From: JAHFPN01 sp963765745
GTDB taxonomy: Bacteria; Pseudomonadota; Alphaproteobacteria; Rhizobiales; Xanthobacteraceae
Reading direction: 5' to 3'
NCBI GenBank assembly: GCA_963765745.1
Contig: CAVXXM010000013.1
Coordinates: forward strand, 1-64,000
DNA: 64,000 nucleotides
In this document: in pieces, positions 38,086-45,818 of the stretch
Layout of the letters: every line of letters starts with the position of its first letter
How positions within the stretch are numbered: position 1 is the first letter of the stretch
Program-made: the position numbers and the translations under genes
The notes under the pieces: model-generated
What the model saw: the letters and a program-made list of their open reading frames with translations, nothing else
Database searches by the model: none
Told to the model about the DNA's origin: nothing

Positions 38086-40060
38086 TCAGGCGTTGTTGCC
38101 GTTCGCCTGTGCCACGATCTTCACCAGGTCGGCAAGGATGCGGTTCAGCTCGAAATTCTTCGGCGTGTACACGGCGGCGACCCCGGCCTGCAGCAAGAGG
38201 TTCTCGTCCTCGGGCGGGATGATGCCGCCGACCACGACTGGCACTGTTAGCCCCTCGCCACGCATGCGCTCCATCACCTCGCGCACCAGCGGCACGTGGC
38301 TGCCCGACAGGATCGAGAGCCCGATCACGTGGGCGCGCTCTTGGCGCGCGGCGCTCACGATCTCGGCCGGCGTCAGCCGGATGCCCTCGTAGACCACGTC
38401 CATGCCGGCGTCGCGGGCACGCGCCGCGATCTGCTCGGCGCCGTTGGAGTGGCCGTCGAGGCCGGGCTTGCCGACCAGGAACTTGAGCCGGCGGCCGAGC
38501 TTGCGGGAAACTGCATCGACCGCCTCGCGCACGTCGCCGAGGCCCTGGGCGTCGTTGCGTACGGCGCGGCCGACGCCGGTGGGCGCGCGGTACTCGCCGA
38601 ACACGTCGCGCAGCGCCGCGCCCCATTCGCCGGTGGTGACGCCTGCCTTCGCGCAGGCGATCGAGGGCGGCATGATGTTTTGCGCCTCCGCGCGCCGCGC
38701 GCTTCAGCTCGGCGAGCGCCTGCTCGACCGCCCGCGCATTGCGCCCGGCGCGCCACTCGTTGAGCCGCTCGATCTGCCCGCGCTCGGCGCCTTCGGAGAT
38801 CGTCTGGATCAGCTCGTTGCCGTCGGAAAGCGGCGAGTGCTCGGCCTCGGTGAAGCGGTTGACGCCGACCACGATCTGCTCGCCGCGCTCGATCGCCTCG
38901 AGCCGCTTGGTGTTGGATTCCACGAGCTGCGTCTTCATGTAGCCGCTCTCGACCGCGGCAATGGCGCCGCCCATGCGCTCGATCAGCGACAGTTCCTCCA
39001 GGGCCTCGCGCTTCAGCTCCGCGACCTTGGCCGCGATCACCGGCGAGCCGTCGAACAGGTCGCCGTATTCCAAAAGGTCCGTTTCATATGCCACGATCTG
39101 CTGCATGCGGATCGACCATTGCTGGTCCCAGGGTCTGGGCAGGCCGAGCGCCTCGTTCCAGGCCGGGAGCTGCACGGCGCGCGCGCGCGCATTCTTCGAC
39201 AGAACCACCGGAAGCATTTCGAGCAAGATGCGATGCACGTTGTTCTCGGGCTGCTGTTCGGTGAGCCCCAGACTGTTCACCTGCACGCCGTAGCGGAAGC
39301 GGCGGTGCTTTTCGCTCTTCACCCCATAGCGCTCCCGCGTAATCTCCTCCCAGAGCTCCGTGAAAGCGCGCATCTTGCAAAGCTCGGTGACGATGCGGAT
39401 GCCGGCATTGACGAAGAAGGAGACGCGGCCGACCGCCTCCTCGAACGCCTCGCCCTTCACTTGGCCGGACGCCCGCACGGTGTCGAGGATGGCGATGGCG
39501 GTGGCAAGCGCGAAGGCGAGCTCCTGCACCGGCGTCGCGCCCGCCTCCTGCAGGTGATAGGAGCAGACATTCACCGGATTCCATTTCGGCATTTCGCCGG
39601 CGGCGAACAGCACGACGTCCTTGGTGAGCCGCATGGAGGGCGCCGGCGGAAACACATGGGTGCCGCGCGAGAGATATTCCTTGATGATGTCGTTCTGGAT
39701 CGTGCCCTGGAGCTTGTCGCGCGGCACGCCCTGCTCGTCGGCGAGCGCGGCATAGAGCGCGAGCAGCCAGGCCGCCGTCGCGTTGATCGTCATCGAGGTG
39801 TTCATGGTCTCGAGGGGAATGCCCTCGAACAGCGCGCGCATGTCGCCCAGATGCGAGATCGGCACGCCGACCTTGCCGACCTCGCCCTTGGCGAGCGGAT
39901 GATCGGCGTCGTAGCCGGTCTGGGTCGGCAGATCGAAGGCGACCGAAAGGCCGGTCTGGCCCTTCGCCAGATTGGCGCGATAGAGCCGGTTCGATTCCGC
40001 GGCCGTCGAGTGGCCCGCATAGGTACGGAAAATCCAGGGCGGGTCGCGCTCGACGGGCAT
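38086..40060 (-). pseudogene. ecm: Ethylmalonyl-CoA mutase, frameshifted between domains
   Basis: Adenosylcobalamin-dependent mutase that turns (2R)-ethylmalonyl-CoA into (2S)-methylsuccinyl-CoA. The catalytic barrel has FRTYAGHSTAAESN, AFDLPTQTGYDADHPLAKGEVGKVGVP in part, MNTSMTINATAAWLL and WNEALGLPRPWDQQW. The C-terminal B12 domain has GKPGLDGHSNGAEQ (DxHxxG), LSILSGSHVPLV and VVVGGIIPPED. It matches Ecm/MeaA better than methylmalonyl-CoA mutase. One extra base in a GCGC-rich stretch near 38685-38700 separates the two parts. Without it the protein is 657 residues, the usual size. The ATG at 40060 is the family start. ccr and mcd lie close by, which supports the call. Confidence 0.88.
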
Positions 40061-40092
40061 CGTCTCGGTTCCAATGCTGGCGGGGGCGATTT

Positions 40093-40103
40093 TTTGCACC
40101 GCA
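40093..40103. promoter_or_regulatory. TGC-N3-GCA site upstream of ecm
   Basis: TTTGCACCGCA lies 33 bases upstream of the ecm ATG. The same 11 bases occur upstream of ccr at 40801-40811. The core TGC-N3-GCA is a short palindrome of the kind bound by PhaR/AniA-type regulators of polyhydroxybutyrate metabolism. The assignment is inference. Confidence 0.4.
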
Positions 40104-40190
40104 GCATGGAACTCATAGCACGCGAAAATCGCGGGCAAAATCCCACCCCTCTGAGGCCTCGCAACGCAGGAACGCGTGACCGTCTCTCTC

Positions 40191-40273
40191 GTCATGCCCG
40201 GGCTTGTCCCGGGCATCCACGCCTTTCGTCCTGCAAAGAAGACGTGGATGGCCGGGTCAAGCCCGGCCATGAC
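40191..40273. repeat. Dispersed hairpin repeat, copy 1
   Basis: An 83-base element with GTCATGCCCGGGC at one end and GGCCATGAC at the other; internal arms GGGCATCCACG and CGTGGATGGCC also pair, so the whole folds as one long hairpin. It occupies part of the 322-base gap between ecm and the GlsB gene; the rest of the gap holds the ecm leader and nothing else I can support. A second copy is at 42177-42264. Such elements are common between genes in Bradyrhizobium and Rhodopseudomonas relatives. Confidence 0.8.
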
Positions 40274-40382
40274 GGGTTGGAGTACGCCGGCGAGGTGACG
40301 ATGGGGTCATCAAAAAAGCAAATCCGCGGCGGAATCGCTTCCGCCGCGGATTGGTTCGAACTTCGTCTTTAGTGCGTCGCGA

Positions 40383-40634
40383 TCAGCGCTTCACCAGGCC
40401 GATCACGAACAGCAGGATCACCGCGCCGATTACCGCGCGGATGATCGCGGCGATGATGCCGCCGCCGATCGAGAGCCCGATGGCGCCGAGAATGAAATTG
40501 CCGAGGAACGCGCCGACGATGCCGACGGCGATATTGCCGATCAGCCCGAAGCCGTAGCCCTTCATGATCACACCGGCCAACCAGCCGGCGATCGCGCCGA
40601 CGACGAGCAGGATTACCAGACTCTCAATCCCCAT
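40383..40634 (-). CDS. GlsB/YeaQ/YmgE family small membrane protein
   Basis: An 83-residue transglycosylase-associated (GlsB/YeaQ) family protein with three glycine-rich membrane helices. Typical segments are VGAIAGWLAGVIMKGYGFG, IAVGIVGAFLGNF and a C-terminal helix AVILLFVIGLVKR. The ATG at 40634 follows a GGAGGGG ribosome site. These proteins are usually stress-induced, and their molecular role is not settled. It stands alone between ecm and ccr. Confidence 0.87.
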   Translation of the reverse strand: MGIESLVILLVVGAIAGWLAGVIMKGYGFGLIGNIAVGIVGAFLGNFILGAIGLSIGGGIIAAIIRAVIGAVILLFVIGLVKR

Positions 40635-40800
40635 TTTCCCCTCCAGTAGGATGTCTCGTATTGCGCCCCCGCAGGAACCGAACTCTCGCGAAACGGCCCC
40701 CTTCCGCGACGCATGGCCGAAAGCATAGCGGAGACGCGGGGACATGCCGATGACAATTCTTGCGCCCTTTCCACACCTTTGACTGCCCGCGGGCGGTGAG

Positions 40801-40836
40801 TTTGCACCGCACCTTTGTCATGTTGCATCGCAACAT
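40801..40836. promoter_or_regulatory. Palindromic sites upstream of ccr
   Basis: Two TGC-N3-GCA elements lie upstream of the ccr ATG at 40872. One is TTTGCACCGCA at 40801-40811, identical to the ecm-upstream site. The other is the core of a perfect 7+3+7 inverted repeat, ATGTTGC-ATC-GCAACAT, at 40820-40836. No U-tract follows, so it is an operator candidate and not a terminator. Confidence 0.5.
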
Positions 40837-40871
40837 TGTCCGGGATAGAAACATCCATCCGGGAGCGCGCC

Positions 40872-42149
40872 ATGGCGCAGCCAGCAAGGATCGTACCGCC
40901 GTCCGGACCGAAGCAGCTCTACGCGATCGGGGAAATCCCGCCGCTCGGTCACGTGCCGGAAAAAATGCACGCTTGGGTGATTCGCAAGGATCGCCACGGC
41001 CCGCCCGAATCATCCATGCAGATCGAAGTGGTGCCGACCTGGCCGGTCGGCGACGACGAAGTGCTGGTGCTCGTGATGGCGGCGGGCGTGAATTACAACG
41101 GCGTCTGGGCGGGTCTCGGCCAGCCGATCTCGCCGCACGACGTGCACAAGAGTCCGCACCACATCGCGGGCTCCGACGCGGCCGGCGTGGTGTGGGCGAT
41201 CGGCTCCAAGGTGAAGCGCTGGAAAGTCGGCGACGAAGTCGTCGTGCATTGCAATCAGGACGACGGCGACGACGAGGATTGCAACGGCGGCGACCCGATG
41301 CTGTCGCCCTCGCAGCGCATCTGGGGCTACGAGACGCCGGACGGCAGCTTCGCGCAATTCTGCCGCGTGCAGTCGCGCCAATTGATGCCGCGGCCGAAGC
41401 ACCTCTCGTGGGAAGAGAGCGCCTGCTACACGCTGACGCTGGCCACCGCGTACCGCATGCTGTTCGGCCACGCGCCGCACACGATCAAGTCCGGCGACCA
41501 TGTGCTGGTGTGGGGCGCCTCGGGCGGACTCGGCGTTTTCGGCGTGCAGCTCGCCGCCGCCTCCGGCGCCAACGCGATCGGCATCATTTCCGATAACGAA
41601 AAGCGCGATTACGTGCTCGGCCTCGGCGCCAAGGGCGTCATCAACCGCAAGGAATTCAATTGCTGGGGCCAGATGCCGAAAGTGAACACGCCCGAATACA
41701 ATGAGTGGGTGAAGGAGGCGCGCCGCTTCGGCAAGGCGATCTGGGACATCACCGGCAAGCGCGACGTCGACATCGTGTTCGAGCATCCGGGCGAAGCGAC
41801 ATTCCCGGTCTCGACGCTGGTGGTGAAGCGCGGCGGCATGGTGGTGTTCTGCGCCGGCACCTCGGGCTACAACCTCACCTTCGACGCGCGCTACGTCTGG
41901 ATGCGGCAGAAGCGCATCCAGGGCTCGCACTTCGCGCACCTGAAACAGGCTTCGGCCGCCAACCAGTTCGTGCTCGACCGGCGCATCGATCCCTGCATGA
42001 GCGAGGTGTTGCCCTGGACCGATATCGCCAAGGCGCACACCATGATGTGGAAGAACCAGCACAAGCCGGGCAACATGGCGGTGCTGGTCAACGCGCAGCG
42101 GCCGGGATTGCGCAGCTTCGAGGATGTGATCGAGGCGGCGGGAAGCTAA
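40872..42149 (+). CDS. ccr: Crotonyl-CoA carboxylase/reductase
   Basis: A 425-residue MDR-superfamily enzyme that reductively carboxylates crotonyl-CoA to (2S)-ethylmalonyl-CoA with NADPH and CO2, the key step of the ethylmalonyl-CoA pathway. The N-terminal KQLYAIGEIPPLGHVPEKMHAWVIR segment is diagnostic (YAIGEIPPLGHVP). NVNYNG-like GVNYNGVWAGLGQPIS, HIAGSDAAGVVWA and the nucleotide-binding VWGASGGLGVFGVQLA follow. The ATG at 40872 has GGGAG upstream. The gene is intact. With ecm, mcd and the adenosyltransferase nearby it forms a regional pathway cluster, probably under a shared regulator. Confidence 0.93.
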   Translation: MAQPARIVPPSGPKQLYAIGEIPPLGHVPEKMHAWVIRKDRHGPPESSMQIEVVPTWPVGDDEVLVLVMAAGVNYNGVWAGLGQPISPHDVHKSPHHIAGSDAAGVVWAIGSKVKRWKVGDEVVVHCNQDDGDDEDCNGGDPMLSPSQRIWGYETPDGSFAQFCRVQSRQLMPRPKHLSWEESACYTLTLATAYRMLFGHAPHTIKSGDHVLVWGASGGLGVFGVQLAAASGANAIGIISDNEKRDYVLGLGAKGVINRKEFNCWGQMPKVNTPEYNEWVKEARRFGKAIWDITGKRDVDIVFEHPGEATFPVSTLVVKRGGMVVFCAGTSGYNLTFDARYVWMRQKRIQGSHFAHLKQASAANQFVLDRRIDPCMSEVLPWTDIAKAHTMMWKNQHKPGNMAVLVNAQRPGLRSFEDVIEAAGS

Positions 42150-42176
42150 CTTCGCGCCGCCAATAAACTACTTGCC

Positions 42177-42264
42177 CTCATGCCCGGGCTTGACCCGGGC
42201 ATCCATCAAACCTGTCAGCTTGCTTCGCTACTTGCTGGATTGCCGGGTCAAGCCCGGCAATGAG
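42177..42264. repeat. Dispersed hairpin repeat, copy 2
   Basis: CTCATGCCCGGGC at the left pairs with GCCCGGCAATGAG at the right, and GGATTGCCGGGTCAAGCCC repeats the GCCCGGGCTTGACCCGGGC unit seen in copy 1 at 40191-40273. It lies between the convergent ends of ccr and the cupin gene, where it may also act as a bidirectional transcription stop. Confidence 0.8.
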
Positions 42265-42284
42265 GGAGAGATTATTCGGCACGA

Positions 42285-42677
42285 TCACCCCTTCTTCGCC
42301 CCCACCCTTGTAATCCCCGTCGGCCCGAAGCCGATCACCTGCACGATCACTTCCTCGTCCTTGGCGCCGTCCCAATGCACGCCGCCGGCCGGATGCTTCA
42401 TATAGCTGCCGGCCTTGAGCGGCACGGCCTTGGCGATGTCCTTCACCTCGCCCGTGCCCATGTACCAGGTGCCCTTGAGCACCAGGCAATGACGGTCGTC
42501 GGGATGGAAATGCGGCTCGGTGAACATGCCGGGCGCATAGCGGATGCGCTGCACGTAGATCCCGGGCTTGGCCGGATCGCCGTCCTGCACCGAGGTGCGG
42601 GCGCCGCCGCCCATGGGCGAGTCGCGCCATTCCACGTCGTCGGCCCGCACCCAGACGAAGCCCTGCTCGTCACGCAT
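42285..42677 (-). CDS. Cupin-domain protein
   Basis: A 130-residue single-domain cupin. The metal-binding motif is seen in PHFHPDDRHCLVLKGTWY (His-x-His and a later His) and the second conserved part in HPAGGVHWDG. The ATG at 42677 is preceded by GGGAGAA and lies two bases from the stop of the YihY-type gene, so the two are co-transcribed. Whether it is an enzyme or a sensor cannot be told. Confidence 0.82.
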   Translation of the reverse strand: MRDEQGFVWVRADDVEWRDSPMGGGARTSVQDGDPAKPGIYVQRIRYAPGMFTEPHFHPDDRHCLVLKGTWYMGTGEVKDIAKAVPLKAGSYMKHPAGGVHWDGAKDEEVIVQVIGFGPTGITRVGAKKG

Positions 42678-42679
42678 AT

Positions 42680-43525
42680 TCAGTTCTCCCGATTTTTCCG
42701 CGCCGCCCGCTCGCGCACGATCGCCGCGTTCAGCTCGCCGCCATAGACGAAAATCGACGCCACAAGATAGAGGAACACGAGCGCGATCATGGCCGAGGCA
42801 AGGCCCGCGTAGATCGTCACGTACGTATAAGCGAAATCGGCGAGATAGCGGCCGAACACGGCGCCGGCCACGAGCCAGAGCGCGAGCGTCACCAGAATGC
42901 CCGGCACGATCTCGTCGAGCCCGCGCCGGCCCGCCGGCAGCCACAAATGCACGATCACCAGCGTAACAACGATCACCGACGAGGCAACGCCGTAACGCAC
43001 CAGCGTCACCGTGCCGTCGAGTTGCGGCAGCGCCGGGAAGAAGCGCACCGCAGTCGCCCACAGCAGCGGCCACAGCACGATCAGGAAGGAGAATGCGAGC
43101 AGCGCGGCGGCGCCGACCAGCACATAGAAGATCGATTCCAGCCGCAGCCACCACCAAGGACGCGGCTCCTTGACGCCATAAGCGCGGTTCAGCCCGATGC
43201 GCAGGCTATCGATGCCGCTGGTGGAGAAATAGACCGCCGCCAGGACGCCGAAGGTGAGGATATCGGCGCGCAGGTTCGTGAGCACGTCGCGGATTTCTCC
43301 CGCGATGGGTCCGGCGACCTCCTTGGGCCACGCCTCGAGCATCAGCCGCGCGGTCTCGTCGGCGAGCTCCTTCGAGCCGAAGAACGCGGCGAGCGCGGTC
43401 ACCACGATCAGGAACGGGAACAGCGACATCAGCGCCGAGAGCGCGATGTGGCTCGCGATCGCCCAGCCGTCGTCGTCGTTGAAGCGCCAATATGCGTCGA
43501 TGACGATGCGGTACGCGCGGAGCAC
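42680..43525 (-). CDS. YihY/BrkB-family inner-membrane protein
   Basis: A 281-residue integral membrane protein of the YihY (formerly ribonuclease BN) family, with six hydrophobic helices. Typical features are the N-terminal DDGWAIASHIALSALMSLFPFLI in part, YFSTSGIDSLRIGLNRAYGVKEPRPWW in part, and the repeated P-G-I-L-V-T-L-A-L-W helix. Its function is unknown. It starts the two-gene unit with the cupin. Confidence 0.87.
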   Translation of the reverse strand: MLRAYRIVIDAYWRFNDDDGWAIASHIALSALMSLFPFLIVVTALAAFFGSKELADETARLMLEAWPKEVAGPIAGEIRDVLTNLRADILTFGVLAAVYFSTSGIDSLRIGLNRAYGVKEPRPWWWLRLESIFYVLVGAAALLAFSFLIVLWPLLWATAVRFFPALPQLDGTVTLVRYGVASSVIVVTLVIVHLWLPAGRRGLDEIVPGILVTLALWLVAGAVFGRYLADFAYTYVTIYAGLASAMIALVFLYLVASIFVYGGELNAAIVRERAARKNREN

Positions 43526-43601
43526 AGACCCTCCCCGTCTCCTGTTGCTTCAAGCTGAAATCGGACTTTCGCGGGTGCTTGGCAAGGCCCCGGCCGCAAG
43601 C

Positions 43602-45611
43602 TCAGGCCGCGCGGACCTCATCGACGAAGCGGCGGATCGCGCCGTCGAGCCGCTCGGCTTCGTTGCCGAGATCGACCGCGAGCGAGGCCACGTCGTTGGC
43701 GGTGACGCCGGCGCCGACCGCGGCGCCCTCGACCGAGCGCATGGCCTTGGCGCCAGTCTCGGCATCCGACGCGGCATGCGAGATGTTGCCGGTGATGGCG
43801 ACCACGGCGATGTTCTGCTCCTCGACGGCGGCGGCGACCGAGGCGGCGATGCCCGACAATTCCTGGATCACGGTGCTCACCGTATCGATCGCGGTCGCGG
43901 CGCCGGAGGAGACCTCCTGGATCGCGCCGATCTTTTGCGCGATTTCCTCGGTGGCGTGCGCGGTCTGAGCGGCGAGCGATTTCACTTCCTGGGCGACCAC
44001 GGCGAAGCCGCGTCCGGCGTCGCCGGCGCGCGCCGCTTCGATCGTCGCGTTGAGCGCCAGGAGGTTGGTCTGCGCGGCGATGGATTGGATCAGCCCGACA
44101 ACCTCCCCGATCTGGGTCGCGGTATCGCCGAGCGTGCCCATGATGACGACGGTGCGTTTGGCCTCGGCGACGGCGCGTCTAGCCACCTCGGTCGAAATGG
44201 CGGTCTGGCGCGCCACTTCGGCGACCGATCCCGAAAGCTGTTCGGTCGCCGCGGCGGCCTCGGAGACATTCTTGGCGGCGGCGCCCGCCGCACGGCCGGC
44301 ATGCTGGGCCTCGCTGCCGACCTTGCCCGCGGTCTCGCCGAGCCCATCGGCCGAGCGCGTCAGGCGTTGTGCCGCCTGACGGACGGCGCCGAGCGCCGCA
44401 TTGGAGGCTTCGGCGAAACTGCGCACCATTCGCTCGACGGCTTCGCTACGCCGGCCCTTTTGCGCGATCGATTCGGATTGCTCGGCTTCGAGCAAGAGGC
44501 GCTCGCGGGCGTTGTCGCGGAACACGAGAAGCGCGCGTGCCATGGCGCCGATCTCGTCGCGCGAATTCACGGCCGGAATTTCCGCCGCAACATCGCCGCC
44601 GGCCAGACGGCGCATCACATCGACGAGCGCAGCAAGCGGCGAGGCGATGCTCTGGCCGATGACCCAACTGAATAGGACGCCGGCGGCGATCACGATGAGC
44701 GCCACCCAGATGATGATGTTCCTGGTTCTCGATTGCGACGCCAGCAAGGCTTCGGTCGCCTCGCGCTCGCGTTCCGAAGCAAGCTCGATGAGCTTGTCGG
44801 CCGCCGGCAACATGGATTCGGTGTCGGCATAGATCAAGCCGATCATAGGGTCGATACGGGCGGAGGTCGCGACCAGCTCGATGAACGCGTCGGCGTAACC
44901 CTTTACTTGATCTTCCAGCGGTTTCTTCACGGCTGCATCCACCTGGATGCGATCAAGGTTATCGTGGAAGCCCTTGAACTCCGCGAAAAACGATTGCTGG
45001 AACATCGTCATCCGCTGCAGACGATACTCCGCTTCGTAGTGGCGCATGCTCATCAGGGACGCCAGCAAGAAAGCCCGGTTCTCTCCGGCCAGCCAAGCCG
45101 AATCTTTCCGCAATACGCTCTCGAGCGCATAACCTGCCTTGGCGACGCGTCCGCGGTGGCCTTCCATTTCCGAGTAGCCGAGCGACAGCTGCCCGACGAG
45201 CAACTGGGCGAAGCTCTCTTTCAGCGTCGCCACGACTTCGCGCAGCGTGCCAAGATTCTTGCGCTCCTCCGGCTTCAGCGACGCTTCGATGGTGTCGAGG
45301 CTGGTCGCGGCCCGGAACTGATTGCTGCGAAACGCTTCCACAAAGTCCTGGGAGGGCCTGGACGCGAAATCGGTGGTGCTCGCGCGCATGCTGGCGACGG
45401 CGGCCTTGAAGTCATAGCTGGCGGCGGCGACGGCAGCGGCGCGTTTCGCGCTATCGAAGGCGGCGCCGATTTCGCGCTCGCCCGACACAAAGGCCAGACC
45501 CACGATGGCGAAACCAATGATGGGGGTGAATGCGAGCATTGCGATGCGTACGCGCACCGAGAAAGCGGAGCTCAAGCGCCACAAGGCGGTGCTCAAGTGC
45601 GAGAACTGCAT
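43602..45611 (-). CDS. Methyl-accepting chemotaxis protein
   Basis: A 669-residue chemoreceptor. The first membrane helix is near residues 28-47 (MLAFTPIIGFAIVGLAF). A large helical periplasmic domain of about 250 residues follows. The second helix is IIIWVALIVIAAGVLFSWVIG, then HAMP with PLAALVDVMRRLAGGD, then the signalling domain. The conserved hairpin tip reads IQSIAAQTNLLALNATIEAARAG. The ATG at 45611 has AGGAGA eight bases upstream. No CheA/CheW genes are near, so it is a solitary receptor. The ligand is not known. It is divergent from mcd. Confidence 0.88.
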   Translation of the reverse strand: MQFSHLSTALWRLSSAFSVRVRIAMLAFTPIIGFAIVGLAFVSGEREIGAAFDSAKRAAAVAAASYDFKAAVASMRASTTDFASRPSQDFVEAFRSNQFRAATSLDTIEASLKPEERKNLGTLREVVATLKESFAQLLVGQLSLGYSEMEGHRGRVAKAGYALESVLRKDSAWLAGENRAFLLASLMSMRHYEAEYRLQRMTMFQQSFFAEFKGFHDNLDRIQVDAAVKKPLEDQVKGYADAFIELVATSARIDPMIGLIYADTESMLPAADKLIELASEREREATEALLASQSRTRNIIIWVALIVIAAGVLFSWVIGQSIASPLAALVDVMRRLAGGDVAAEIPAVNSRDEIGAMARALLVFRDNARERLLLEAEQSESIAQKGRRSEAVERMVRSFAEASNAALGAVRQAAQRLTRSADGLGETAGKVGSEAQHAGRAAGAAAKNVSEAAAATEQLSGSVAEVARQTAISTEVARRAVAEAKRTVVIMGTLGDTATQIGEVVGLIQSIAAQTNLLALNATIEAARAGDAGRGFAVVAQEVKSLAAQTAHATEEIAQKIGAIQEVSSGAATAIDTVSTVIQELSGIAASVAAAVEEQNIAVVAITGNISHAASDAETGAKAMRSVEGAAVGAGVTANDVASLAVDLGNEAERLDGAIRRFVDEVRAA

Positions 45612-45709
45612 GCCCGTCTCCTGCACGGCTTGCCACGCCTGGAAATCGGGCAGGCCGCCGGCACAAGGATTTGCCCAAGCAAGGGAAGCACTTATTTGGT
45701 TAACAAGCG

Positions 45710-45780
45710 GTGCATCGCAAGCCGGAAGCGCTTGATCCGGTTGGGGCCAGTCCAAACTTCGCTTGCTTTTGTGCACTGCA
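45710..45780. promoter_or_regulatory. TGC-N3-GCA sites upstream of mcd
   Basis: GTGCATCGCAA at 45710-45720 and TGCACTGCA at 45772-45780 lie in the 207-base divergent region between the chemoreceptor and mcd genes. TGCATCGCAA is also found inside the ccr palindrome. The downstream copy lies 39 bases before the mcd ATG, similar to the spacing at ecm and ccr. Confidence 0.4.
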
Positions 45781-45818
45781 CTCTTAGGGTTGCCGGGACC
45801 CTTGATCGGGACAGAGAC

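Noticed and set aside
37130..40270. A 1046-residue frame covering the AEC gene and ecm
   Set aside because: Only the first part codes for Ecm; after the frame break the frame is Arg-rich shadow sequence through the AEC gene.
44733..45818. N-terminal extension of the methylsuccinyl-CoA dehydrogenase
   Set aside because: It is the antisense of the chemoreceptor gene; the family starts at the ATG at 45819.
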